The position numbers and the translations under genes were made by a program. Below are positions 22,100 through 34,282 of a DNA stretch of 64,000 nt, one piece after another. Source of the DNA: Cercis canadensis (Eukaryota > Streptophyta > Magnoliopsida > Fabales > Fabaceae). Location: assembly GCA_003255065.1 (NCBI GenBank), contig QAOA01004360.1:1-64000 (forward strand), in the 5' to 3' direction. Below the pieces are notes generated by a model. The model did no database searches and was not told the origin of the DNA. It saw only the letters and a list, made by a program, of their open reading frames with translations. The stretch's first letter is position 1. Every line of letters starts with the position of its first letter.

Positions 22100-23485
22100 T
22101 GATGAGTTTCCGAGGCTCCTCAAATTAGTTAAAGTTTAAGGTCGGTTACCTAAACTATTTGCAGCATAGGGCAGCCCTAAGTCGAACCTAAGGATTGTTC
22201 TATTTACTGAATCATATTAAGAACCATATCAACAGGGGGGGTTTGTTTGTTCAAGTGTTTGAAAAAAATTAATTGTAAGTGGTAAAGTTTTAGGGAAAAC
22301 AACCATGTTCCATTCAATGATCCATTCAATTATTAACCATGTTCTTGGCCTTTAAAACATATCAAGAAGCCTCTCAATGTTCTATGGATGTCCACTGGTT
22401 AAGTAACCAAAATTCGGTTTTAACTAAGACTAAATGAATTAAGCAAACATTCAAGTCTAGTTTTACCTAAGTCCATGATCCAGCCAAGGTAATTAATCCA
22501 TCCAAAAGCTCAGAAACATTAATCAACCATACAATCCTCTTGTATCACATGCAAACAGAATATGAAAATCCAAATTCGAATTAAGCAATTCAAACAGAAT
22601 ATTTCAGAGGATTGAAGAACTTGATTAACAACTAAATGAATAACAACAACACATAATCTCAAAACCAATAATCAGAACAGCCAAAACCTGGATTGATTTG
22701 ATGAATTAGCCCTCCATGAACAAGAGAAGCCAAGTTCTTACAAAATATCTAAAGAGAAAACTTAAAGACTAAGGAAAGTTCAAAAGCTGTCTAAAATATC
22801 TAAATGACTTGATATGAATTTCGGCTGCCCCTTTGTGCTGATATAGACCTCCAAAATTACATGCACACCCAAATTGCCCTTAGGGCACACTTGTTCCCAT
22901 GGGCCTTAGCTTTAATTGGGCTTTGGTTTGGGCCCATTTGGACTTGTCATGAGGAAGTTATGCTCATTTAAGTGCCAATAGGTGTCTGGAACCATCAGCC
23001 AATTTCCATCGCAAATAAGACCATCTTTAATATAAAATATGGTGAACCGGTCTGCATAAAAATTTAAGCTTTGTCTGTTAGATTTCCAATGGTACCAGTT
23101 TCAAGTCCATATGACATCCACAACTCAAGTTATGGCCCAAACACTGCATGTAGGTCAGGATCCTGCGACAGCATGTCTTCTCTGGCTTCCAGGCTGCATA
23201 TGACCTTCTGAACGTCCGAATTGGCTTTGGAGCCCTGAAAGAAAGTTGTAGAAAATTCTCTCAGCTTTCCTACAAGGTATGACTCGGAATTTTTAGACAT
23301 CCAGAACTCAAGATATGCACGAAACACAAAGACAGCATAAAATGCTCAGTATTGCTGGAAATTGCAATTAGGCACAAATGGATCCAAAGTCATGAAATGA
23401 GGTCTAAGTCTATGCAATTCAGCCCAAAAGAGGTTTAAAAGACTAAGTATGAGGGATAACTATTGTATAAAAAGTGTGTTCATCA
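22100..23485 (-). repeat. Gypsy (minus) 3' LTR
   Basis: 1386 bp. It aligns with 29051-30470 nearly throughout but lacks a ~45-base segment present at about 29254-29300. Confidence 0.93.
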
Positions 23486-23498
23486 AATTCCCCCACAC

Positions 23499-25340
23499 TT
23501 AGCTTTTGCACGTCTCGGGCAAACTAAAATTCCAAAACTAAGAAAAGCAAGAACAAGGAAACAAAAACAAATTTAAAAACTAAAGGATCACCTCCCAATG
23601 ATATTTAAGAAATGCAGAAGTTCATACCACAAGTAAGATAAGCAATTAAAGATTCAAGGAAGTCACAGCATTCATGAAATAAAATTTCTTCTCATCCAAA
23701 ATCAACAAACAAGGTAACTTCAATTGGAAAGCATAAGTTAAGAATGATAGATCCTCACAAGATACACTCTCAATCCCTCAAGTGTTTAGAAATTAGGTAC
23801 TCCACTCAATCAAACTCATGAAGAGATGCACTACCATAAGCTTGCTTATCTTCTATTTCTCCACTACTCAAACAAATGCACACACAAATCAAGAGGACTT
23901 TATTTAAGGTTGTAATAAGGCCAAGGTAAAGGTAAAGGAATGAATCAAAATGGATATCACAAGGTAAAAACTTAGAGAATAAAAGAACATTGGAGAGGAA
24001 CTCAAATGACAAGCATTAAATTCCAAGTGTGTAAAGCATATTCTCCTTCATTTGCACATATTCCTTTTCCTTTTCTTTTCCTTTTTCACAATTCTGATGA
24101 TTTTTTTTTTTTTTGTATTGAACCAATTGGCTCTTTTTTTCTTTCTTTCTTTCTTTCTTTCACATAATACTTTGCACATTAGAATTCACAACCTCCACAC
24201 TTGTACTATTAATTACCCACAAGCATAAGAGCTCCTCCAAGACAATGAACCAATGCTCTCCCATTCCCTAAGGTAAGGTAACAACATGGTATTTTGTACA
24301 TAGGCATATAATGAGCTAAGATCAAAGATAGGCAAATAGGCTCAATGGGGGTAATCAAAGGGAAATAATACAAGGTTGGCTATTTGGCAAAGTGGCTAAA
24401 TCAAGAAAGAATGCCTCAATCATGTTCATGTATGCAAATGATAATGTAGCCTCAAAAAGAATCAAGCAAGTTCTAGAGTAAACAAATTCCATGAGTGAAA
24501 TCACACAAGAAGGAAAAGAATGGCACATTTGCTAAATCCATTCATCAAAAGCTCAAAATCTCACAAGGCCAGCATGTATCTATCAAACTTAATCATCAAT
24601 CCAACATCTAAAACCAAGCATGTAAAATTAAGGATGGAAAACAAGTTATTCTATCATGCTATGAACCTTGAAATGTAATTACTTTAAACTTACAACTTTA
24701 CAAATTTTATAACATCATTGGAGGGTAATTAAAATAGAAAAATGACAACAAAAATAGAAAAAACAGCAAGAACAACAAACAGAAAAAATTAAAACAGAAA
24801 ACAACAAATTTACAGAAATAGTAAAGTAATCAACTAAACTAATCAACTAACCTAATCAACTAATCTAATCAACTAAACAGAAAACAATAAAGCAGCTAAA
24901 CTATACAAAAATCCCTCCCCCACACTTGAATTTTACATTGTCCTCAATGTAAAAACTTCAAAAAGTAGCAACAGATGACAATTAATAGCAAACAGTCACA
25001 TAAGGACAAGTAAAGTAAAAGAGAGAGAAGAAACATCCTTATTAGGGGAGGTAGATGGCAGCGTGCAAGTGGACCTCCTCCACTATGTCCTCTTGAGCTA
25101 CCTCACAGAATGGCTTGCGGCGGTTGAAACCTGCATGTCCAAGAAATGACCAAACTTCCCGCAAGCATGTGGGGTAAGATAAAGCAGACATCAAGAACAG
25201 AAAATTGAAAATAAAATGAACATAAAACAGTAACAAAAAATAGAAACAAAAGCAAAAATAGAAACAGACTAAAGCAAAACAGTATAGAAAATAGAATACA
25301 ATTACAGTAATATAATCAGAAAATGTACTCCCCTGAAGCT
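23499..25340 (-). other. Non-coding 3' region of the inner gypsy element
   Basis: AT-rich sequence between the coding region and the 3' LTR, with no long frame on either strand. It contains a CTTT microsatellite (24136-24163) and CTAATCAACTAA near-repeats (24826-24876). Confidence 0.7.
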
Positions 25341-25349
25341 CAAGGTATC

Positions 25350-26891
25350 ATCTTCTGATTACTCTCTCGAAGACAGCTAGATACCAGGGTCAAAGACCAC
25401 TCTCACGAAGTCTTGAGTTGCCCCTGTAGAGTCATCGTCTAAAGCTGAAGAATCAGAACCGGAACCAGAACTAGAATCAGATTCAGATGCAGATTCACCA
25501 GGATTGCCATCGCTTAAAAATGTAGAAATTTTAGTACAGATAGCACAGCTCATGTCACCATCACAAATAGCATGTGAATGACACTAGACATAATCCTCTA
25601 TACCCACAAAGTCAGGGAATTCATAACATAGCTCTTCAGACACATCCACTAACTCTGTAGGAGCATCAATGACCACAGCCTCTGTGATAGAGTCATCTTC
25701 TTCTAAAAATGCTGCAATCTCAGAACAAGCAGGGCAAGTAGAATCACCACAACTGCAGCACATAGAATCAGGAGTGCTCAAGAAGGCAGATATCTCAGCA
25801 CATACTGCATAAGGTATATCACCATCACAATCAGGACAGGAGTTGCACTGAACAGAGTCATCAACACCAACCAAATCTGGGAAGTCAGCACAGAGCTCAT
25901 CATACCCATCCCCAACTAGATCATCAATCAAATCAATATGAAAGACAGAGTGCTCATCCATGGAATACTGCATAGGCTTAAAAATATTGAACTCAACAAC
26001 AGAGTCTCCAAACTCCATGAATAGAGTTCCTGCATGAACATCAATCTTAGTCCGTGCGGTCTTAAGGAATGGCCTGCCCAGAATGAGTGGAGCCTTGCTG
26101 GATTGGGACTGTCCCTCCATCTCTAGAATGTAGAAATCTGTTGGAAATATAAGCTCATCAACTCTGACCAACACATCTTCAATCAATCCAGCTGGATATG
26201 CACTGCTCATGTTTGCTAACTGAATCACAACACCAGTAGCTCTCAAGGGGCCAAGTCCAAGAGAACTAAACACAGTCATAGGCATCACATTAATGGAAGC
26301 ACCGAGGTCTAGCATGGCATGCTCAAACTTGGATTTACCTATAACACATGGAATTGTGAAAGTGTCTGGATCCTTGCATTTGTGGGGCATAGGCTGAATA
26401 AGGGCCGAAACGTTCTGACTCATGCTAATTCGCTCATTGCCTTTGAGTCGCCTCCTCTGTGTGCATAATTCCTTTAAAAATTTTGCATATTTAGGAATTT
26501 GCTTGATAGCATCCAGCAATGGAATGTTGATTTCTACTTTCCTGAAAGTCTCCTGAAGCTCTCTGTCCTTGTCAGCCTTATCGGTTTTCTTAGACTGAGT
26601 GGCTCTCTGTGGAAAGGGAAGAGGTGCAGAATATGTAGGCTTCTGTTGTGGCATCTCTGAAGTGGAACTACTAGTGCACTGGCTGGAACTGCTAGGGTCA
26701 GCAATAGGTGGAACTGGCACACTTGGTTGACTCTGAACTGCAGGTGCAGGGTTTGGAATTGACTTGCCACTCCTAAGAGTGATTGCACTCACATTCTTCA
26801 AATTGGGGTTGGGAATGGTCTGAGAAGGAAGGGTGCCAGAACCCTGGGATTGCAATTGACTCACAGATGATGCCAATTGTCCAATTTGCAT
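25350..26891 (-). pseudogene. Gypsy (minus) protease with Cys-rich C-terminal repeats
   Basis: A 435-residue open frame (26891-25587). Residues ~1-160 are linker with AITLRSGK, PLPFPQRA and IPKYAKFLKELC. The retropepsin site DLGASINVMPMTVFSSLG sits near residue 196, and ILGRPFLKTARTKIDV near 272. After the protease comes an unusual acidic, Cys-rich extension: a ~45-residue unit beginning ELCADFPDLVG (~residue 331) recurs as ELCYEFPDFVG (~419), 88 residues on. The second unit continues past the stop at 25584-25586 (a Gln codon by comparison with unit 1) to a real end near 25378. CDGD and CAxC motifs recur in each unit. Confidence 0.88.
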
Positions 26892-26894
26892 TTC

Positions 26895-28372
26895 ATGATT
26901 CTACATGGTGGACTCTGCTCTCTGCTGGAACTGGATGTTGCTGGTGGCTATCTGCTTCACCAAATCTTCCAATGAAGGCTCAGGTTTGGATGTTGACGGG
27001 TTGGCTGGCTGCATAGGCTGATGCTGAAATGATGGCCTATTTTGTTGAAACTGGCCCTGCCTAGCTGGCTGAAATTGGCTCTGTTGTTGCCAGGGTTGCC
27101 TATATTGCTGCTACTGCGGCTGTTGTTGGGAGCACTGCTGTTGTGGTGCTGCAGCATTGCCATATCGAAAATTTGGATGATCCCTCCAACCAGGGTTGTA
27201 AGTGTTGGAGTACGGATCATATCTAGGCTGCTGCTGCGATTGGTATGGGGGTCGACCAGGAAAAATACCGGCTGCAGCTACAGATGGATCCTGAAATCCA
27301 GAATCACCATCTTGCAGTGTAGGGCATGCGTCTGTAGGATGTGATGGACAAGCACAAATGCCACACAAGCTTGCAGGTTGAGGTGTGGATACTTGTCGCC
27401 CGCCAATTGCCTGACCAAGGAGGTCAATTCATCAAGTCTGTGCTCCATTCTTTGTTGGTCAGCAAGTGATACACCAACTTCATTGACTCCCCTGGTGGAA
27501 TGAATCATTCTGACACCAAACTGCTGGGAATTCTCTGCCATATTGGAAATTAAATCTCTGGCAGCAGCAGGTGTTTTATCCACTAATGTTCCTCCACTAG
27601 CAGAATCAATGTTACTTCTATCCGAAGGTGACAAGCCCTCATAGAAATATTGTATCAACAGCTGATCACTTATTTGATGGTGAAGGCAGCTTGAGCACAG
27701 CTTGGTAAACCTCTCCCAATACTCATGCAGTGTCTCTCCTGGCAGTTGCCTTATGCCACATATGTCTTTGCGAATGGCAGCAGTTCTGGATGCAGGGAAA
27801 AACTTTGCCAGAAACAGCTTCTTCATGTCACTCCAATTTCTGACCAAACCTTGTGACAAGTAAAAGAGCCAGTCCTTAGTTGCATCAGCAAGAGAGAAAG
27901 GGAATGCTCTCAACTTGATCTGCTCTTCAGAAATTCCTTGTGGCCTCATTGTGGAACAAACCACATGGAATTCCTTTAAATGTTTATGAGGATCTTCACC
28001 TGCAAGACCATGAAACTTTGGCAGCAAGTGTATCAATCCAGATTTCAATTCAAAAGCAGTATCAATCTCTGGATATTGGATCCCTAAAGGTTGGTAAGCA
28101 ACATCAGGGGTGGCCAATTCCTTAAGAGTTCTGTCTCTAGGCTGCATGTTATTATTATTATTTCCAGCTCTATTAGCATTATCAGCTCTATTACCTTCAT
28201 CAACAGGATCAACAACAGGAATAACAATAGGAGTTCTAGCTTCAGCCATGGTAGGATCTAAATTATCAACAGCCCTATGTGCTCTATTAAGTGTATGCAA
28301 GGTTCTCTCTATTTCAGGGTCTACTTCAAGCAATACAAAAGGAGAAGACCTAGTCATACACCGTGCAAACAA
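26895..28372 (-). pseudogene. Gypsy (minus) gag, nearly intact
   Basis: Starts MFARCMTRSSPF at 28372 and is open for over 300 residues. Capsid motifs: HLLPKFHGLAGEDPHKHLKEF, KLRAFPFSLADATKDWLFYL, LAKFFPASRTAAIRKDI, GETLHEYWERFTKLC, LIQYFYEGL. A frame change near 27375 separates the zinc knuckle CGICACPSHPTDAC (CX2CX4HX4C), followed by NPGWRDHPNF and a Gln-rich tail. Stops near 27108 and 26900 fit Gln-to-stop changes. It is the best-preserved retroelement coding sequence in the window. Confidence 0.92.
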
Positions 28373-29050
28373 GTGGCTAAATGCCTAAACACACCACAAT
28401 GCACAAAAACACAGAAAAACACACAAAACTGACAAAATTTATCTAAAACTGAAACACACCAAAAACACAAAACAAAGGTAAAAAGACACCAAAATAGGAC
28501 TAGAAAAGGTATCTAAACATTTTTAAAAATTTTTCTACCACCACAGGACGAAAGGTGGATGAAAATGGAACTCAAAAATCAAATAAAAAATCTTTAAAAA
28601 ATGGAAAAGTGGTCAAAACAGTGGAATTTGGCTTAAAAAGGCAGACCTCACAAGATTTGTGATTGTTGGTTGTTAGGCCCTTTTGCTTCAACTGACCAAG
28701 TTTCAGGTCAATCGGAGCAAAAAATTTCGTTCGGAACAGTAGAACCAGAAATCACTAAATCAAGCCAAACCGAAGGAAAAACAAGGGGGAAATGGTCCAA
28801 ATGGCCAGAATTCACTCAATGACAATATAAAACATCTAAGGAAACTTCAAATCAAGAAAAACAATGGCCACTGGCCTCAAACAGAATGGATACTTGGCCA
28901 AAAAGTTATGAAAAAAAAGTGGCCAAAATCCTAAAAAGAACAAAAACTCAAACACAAGCAGGGTGATATTAGAGGGAAGTTAAAAGTCAGTTTTACTACT
29001 AATAATATTGATTCAAAGATAGAACAATCCCCGACAACAGCGCCAAAATT

Positions 29051-30470
29051 TGATGAGCTGCCGAGGTTCCTCAAATTAGTTAAAGTTTAAGGGCGGTTAC
29101 CTAAGCTATTTGCAGCGTAGGGCAGCCCTAAGTCGAACCTAAGGATTGTTCTATTTAGTGAATCATATTAAGAACCATATCAACAGGGCGTTTTGTTTGT
29201 TCAAGTGTTTGACAGAAATTAATTGTAAGTGGTAAAGTTTTAGGGAAAACAACCAATCCGAGCCTTAACTGATTATGATTTTAGTCCATCCTTGATTTCC
29301 AATGATCCATTCAATTATTAACCATATTCTTGGCCTTTAAAATATATCAAGAAGCCTCTCAATGTTCTATGGATGTCCACTGGTTAAGTAACCAAAATTC
29401 GGTTTTAACTAAGACTAAATGAATTAAGCAAACATTCAAGTCTAGTTTTACCTAAGTCCATGATCCAGCCAAGGTAATTAATCCATCCAAAAGCTCAGAA
29501 ACATTAATCAACCATACAATCGTCTTGTATCACATGCAAACAGAATATGAAAATCCAAATTCGAATTAAGCAATTCAAACAGAATATTTCAGAGGATTGA
29601 AGAACTTGATTAACAACTAAATGAATAACAACAACACATAATCTCAAAACCAACAATCAGAACAGCAAAAACCTAGATTGATTTGATGAATCAGCCCTCC
29701 ATGAACAAGAGAAGCTAAGTTCTTACAAAATATCTAAAGAGAAAACTTAAAGACTAAGGAAAGAGCAAAAGCTGTCTAAAATATCTAAATGACTTGATAT
29801 GAATTTCGGCTGCCCCTTTGTGCTGATATAGACCTCCAAAATTACATGCACACCTAAATTTCCCTTAGGGTACACTTGTTCCCATGGGCCTTAGCTTTAA
29901 TTGGGCTTTGGTTTGGGCCCATTTGGACTTGTCATGAGGAAGTTAGGCCCATTTAAGTGCCAATAGGTGTCTGGAACCATCAGCCAACTTCCACCGCATA
30001 TAATACCATCTTAAATATAAACTATGGTAAACCAGTCTTCATAACAATTGAAGCTCTGTCTGTTATCTTTCCAATGGTACCCGTTTCAAGTCCTTATGAC
30101 ATCCACAACTCAAGTTATGGCCCAAACACTGCATGTAGGTCAGGATCCTGCGACAACATGTCTTCTCTGGCTTCCAGGCTGCATATGACCTTCTGAACCT
30201 CCGAATTGGCTTTGGAGCCCTGAAATAAAGTTGTAGACAATTCTCTCAGCTTTCCTACAAGGTATGACTCGGAATTTTTAGATATACAGAACTTAAGATA
30301 TGCATGAAACACAGAGACAGCATAAAATGCTCAGTATTGCTGGAAATTGCAATTAGGCACAAATGGATCCAAAGTCATGAAATGAGGTGTAAGTCTATGC
30401 AATTCAGCCCAAAAGAGGTTTAAAAGACTAAGTATTAGGGATAACTATTGTATAAAAAGTGTGTTCATCA
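29051..30470 (-). repeat. Gypsy (minus) 5' LTR
   Basis: 1420 bp, TG...CA bounded. It adjoins the primer-binding site on its plus-strand left side, which fixes the element's minus orientation. Confidence 0.93.
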
Positions 30471-30475
30471 ATAGA

Positions 30476-30829
30476 TCAATCAAGTATCCAAGGGGAATCC
30501 TAGAGGATGTATTGGTGAAAGTGGACAAATTCATCTTCCCAGCAGACTTCGTTGTGCTTGACATGGAGGAGGACCAAGAAATACCAATCATTCTTGGTTG
30601 TCCATTTTTAGCAACTGGGAAAGCTCTCATTGATGTGCAAAAGGGTCAACTTACTCTAAGAGTGCAAGGTGATCAAGTGTCCTTCAAAGATTTTAAAGAA
30701 ATAAAGCATCCGGATGAAGTGAGTGTCTGCTGTAAAATTCACACTATAATTGGAAGCATTAAATTGCAAAACACAATTGAAGCTTGCACCATGGGGATGG
30801 AAAATAAGGGGAAGCCTCCTGATTTTTAG
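30476..30829 (+). pseudogene. Gypsy (plus) protease, second part
   Basis: Continuation of 21429-22099 after the inner element. It carries GILEDVLVKVDKFIFPADFV, then PIILGCPFLATGKALIDV, the C-terminal half of the retropepsin fold, and ends ...GKPPDF. A short Lys-rich tail follows to ~31040 in another frame. No reverse transcriptase follows. Confidence 0.9.
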
Positions 30830-32978
30830 AGGTCCAAGATGATAAAATCCCTAAGAAGACAATGGGTAGACCTGTGCCTATAGCTAAGTCTCATAAGAAA
30901 AACAAGAACAAGAAGCCATCATTCCAAAAGATTCTTTTGAATGCTTGTTATGGAGAAGGAAATTACCAACAAGCTAAAGTTCAAAGAGATAGTGGAGTAA
31001 AGTTCCAGAAAACCTCCACTACCATTTTTTATCTTAGTTAATTTATTCCATAGATAGTCAGGCTGATGACTATAAAACAAGCGCTTGTTAGGAGGCAACC
31101 CAAGTGTTTTTTTTTTAGCATGCTCATTTACTTTTATTTCTGCCTATATACTTTTAGTTAATTTTATATTAAGTTTGTTCATGTTGTTTTTAATGAGTGG
31201 ATTCACTTTTCTTGCAAGGTACCACTTAAAATTTTGATGCACCATGGGTGCTATGTTGGGTGTGTAATCTTCTCTGTTTGGCATTAAACAACTCAAAATT
31301 TTTAGCTTGGATAGAGGCACACGCAACTGCCTTTGATTCTTAGAGTTGCAGCGTTGTGAGGCAGAGAGTTAGCGCCACAGCCCCCAACATTAAGCGCAGT
31401 AGTGCCTGGGCACGAGAAATTTTATCTTTCACCAAGAGATCAACGCCGCAGCCCTCACCGACAAGTGCCACAGCTCTGTGGAGGCCAAGAGTCAGCTCCA
31501 CTGCTCTCATCATTCAGCGCCGCGGCACATGTGCTTGCAATTGAAATTTTTTTTTGACCACCCAACGTTCCTGAACCCCTTGCAGCTCTACAAGAAGATT
31601 AAAATGCCGCATGACCCACCGCTACTTCAAGGAAGTCCCACTATCTCTTTAGTTTCAGCCTTTACCATTGAGGACAATGTTTCCTTGAGTTTGGCGGTGT
31701 GGGATTTTATTTTTCTTGTTTGTCGAAATTAGATTAACTAATGTTTTTGTTTCAAAAAAAAAATCTAAACACCTTGGACCTATGATAAAATTGAATTTCT
31801 CTTGACTATAGCTCTAGAAAAATTATAGATGCTATGTTTGTGTGTATGAGAAAATCTGGAGTCAACTCTTGTTTAAACTAAAATTTACTGAATCACTGAG
31901 CACATAGCCCTGTTTGCTTGAAAATTTGCATTGCTTAAAAATGATTACGTGAGCTAAGCCATTTCAAAATCTCATGAATGCTAGAACTTGCTTGATTGTC
32001 TGTCGAGGCGAAATCCTAGGCTGCACAATATTAGGGATATGATTTAGGCCATTTTTTTTTTTTTTTTTTTTTTNTTTTTTTTTTTTCAGTTTGAGTCTTT
32101 CTAGCCAACCCTTTGAATGATGTTAGATCCCTAGCAATGAAGTTAGATCCCTAGCATACCTCATTGAGCTTAAATTAGCATTTTCTTTGTCACCTACAAT
32201 AACCTTAGCCTTTGGATAGATCTCTTTATTTGTACCTTTCATTTAGAGCACTTATTCAGTTAAAGAGCATCTAGACCTAGAAATTTTGAGAAGAATGAGT
32301 AAAGAAAAGAAAAGAAAAATATCAATGCAATGTTGTCACCAAAGAGCTACATTCTTGCAAGTAAAGAAAAGAAATGTCTAGCAAGCATGAAGTTTGAGAT
32401 GTAGTAACCCAAAAATAGAAAAAAGATTTTTGTTGGTGAACATCAAAGTAAAGATGAAAACAAGTTTGCGGGACTTAAAAGTGAGAAAGAAAAATGGTTG
32501 CTCTGGAAATTTGCTTTAACAGAATTTGTGTGATGAGTAAACTTAGCCATATTGTGATCTTTTGGTCGACCCTTAAATCAGCCACACATTACAAGCTGAT
32601 CAAAAGCCCTTCTAATCCTCTGTGTTGTTTGGCATACATTAGTGGAGATTGACATGAAAAGCAAGCATATGAGATTCTAAAAGAATAAATTAGAGATTAA
32701 TTTGTTGTGAGCTTATTTGCATAATCTAATTTAAGTAGAGAGAGTAGGGTAAGCAAGGGCTATACTTACACACACAAAGAATTCTAGTGTGATGAGATTA
32801 ACTTTGGGTTAAAAATGGACACATTCGTGCCATCTTGAATTCCTTCTAAGACTTGTGTTTAATTGAATTCTTTGAGGCATGTATGGTGAGTAAGAAAAGT
32901 GTACATTCTTTAGTTAGCTTCTAAGTAGAATTTGTTTTCTTTGCTCAAGGACTAGCAAATGTTAAGTTTAGGGGTATT
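30830..32978 (+). other. Non-coding 3' region of the outer gypsy element
   Basis: Contains AAGCGCTTGTTAGGAGGCAACCC (31079-31101), a block common in 3' regions of Athila/Tat elements, a GC-richer stretch with repeated GCCGCAG/GCGCCACAG motifs (31340-31530), and a long T run with one N (32051-32085). No long frame. It ends in a polypurine-like TTTAGGGGTATT before the 3' LTR. Confidence 0.7.
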
Positions 32979-34277
32979 TGTTGAGTGGGTTTTATATCCA
33001 TTCTTTAGGTATCTTTTACTTAATTACTTGGTCATTTATTGAGATTTATTGCCATCTAATGGGTTGTTTATGTTATTTTGTAGGTTTAAATGGAAATTCA
33101 TGGGTTTCATGTTTTGACGTGAAAAAATGAAGAATTAGGAAGATTTGGGTCAGAAAGCAAGGGCTGCTGCCCTCGAATTCAAGAACTGCTGCTCCTGTAG
33201 CATCAAAATGAAAAGCCCAAAATAGAGTTCAAGCGCTGCTGCGCTTGAAAGGCAGAGCAGCAGCACCTGTGTCAAGTTTTCTAGCCTTCATTCTAGAGAG
33301 CAAGGGCTACTGCACTCAGAATCAAGAGCTGTAGCACCCAAGCGAGTTTTCTTAAAAAACATGACTTTATTTCCTAATTTTTTGGGGCTTTGTGAAGGAG
33401 TATAAATAGTAACTTTTAGGAATTATTAGGGACTTTTGATTCTGAACTTTTTGGAGGCAAGGAAGGAGAGAAAAAACAAGGATTTGAGAAGAGCAACTGG
33501 GACAGCAGATTGGTGGCTTCTCTTCAGAGTTTTTATTCTTCTTCCCTTTAACTACTGTCTATATTTTACTTAATCATGTTCTCTTCTACTATGAACTAAT
33601 TTCTTCTCTATTGCGATGATGTAGCCTAGTTATGAATGGTTGTGGTTTCTTAGGAAATTAATTTGAGGTTTATTTTTTCTAATTGAGCGTTCATCCCCAT
33701 TCTTAATGTTTCTAATTAACTGGCCATTAATTAGTCGATTAGTTAATCACAATGAGACCGGAAGGAGATTTTTGTGTTTAGTTCATTGAGATTAATGTCA
33801 TAGGTTGCATGTGGGATAAGCATATACCTCCATGGCCTATGTAATCAATTAAGAGATCCATAAAACCTAATGAATTTGTAGTTGTTATAACTCGTATAGA
33901 AATATACAGGGTTAGTAATTAGGGAGATTTTCACTAGACCTTGGGAGAGGCTAGTGAATGAATTAGGGAATCTTGATTAGCAATTATGAAGATAAATTGA
34001 TATTAATCACATGAGGAATGAAAACCAAGATTAACTATGGTGAAATCAAAACCCTAGGTTTTTCTCTCTTGATTAAATCATCATTTTATTTGTCTTATCT
34101 TATTTTCAATTTATTTAAAGTTCTATCTTGAAATTCTCTACACTTGTTGATTAGATAAAATTGAGATTAACCCAATTTCAGTTGTTGATAACATTAGTCC
34201 TCGTGAGAACGATAATTCACTATCATCTTATTACTTGAAAATGATAACGTGCACTTGCATTAGGATTTTACACAACA
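32979..34277 (+). repeat. Gypsy (plus) 3' LTR
   Basis: 1299 bp, paired with 18835-20073. The TSD GCTAG follows at 34278-34282. Confidence 0.93.
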
Positions 34278-34282
34278 GCTAG

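Larger units (their letters stand above)
22100..30470 (-). mobile_element. Ty3/gypsy gag-protease element, innermost of the tower
   Basis: LTRs are at 22100-23485 (3') and 29051-30470 (5'). Both start TGATGAG on the plus strand and end GTGTTCATCA. The perfect TSD is ATAGA at 22095-22099 and 30471-30475. On the minus strand the primer-binding site TTTTGGCGCTGTTGTCGGGG (29030-29049) adjoins the 5' LTR, and the polypurine tract GTGTGGGGGAATT (23486-23498) adjoins the 3' LTR. Gag and protease occupy 25350-28372; 23499-25340 is non-coding. No reverse transcriptase or integrase is found. The two LTRs are very similar, so this is the youngest insertion here. Removing it makes the outer protease frame resume (LVDR then SIKYPRG). 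Confidence 0.94.
18835..34277 (+). mobile_element. Ty3/gypsy gag-protease element (Athila/Tat-like), nested
   Basis: LTRs are at 18835-20073 (TGCTGAGTGGG...CACAACA) and 32979-34277 (TGTTGAGTGGG...CACAACA). The perfect TSD is GCTAG at 18830-18834 and 34278-34282. The primer-binding site after the 5' LTR reads GTGTCGTTGCCGGGGA, close to the Asp-tRNA type used by Athila/Tat elements. Gag (20216-21383) and an aspartic protease (21429-22099 continuing at 30476-30829) are recognisable. A 2.1-kb non-coding tail follows, with the GCGCTTGTTAGGAGGCAACCC block and a TTAGGGGTATT polypurine-like tract. No reverse transcriptase, RNase H or integrase is seen. The minus-strand gypsy element 22100-30470 splits the protease. 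Confidence 0.92.
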
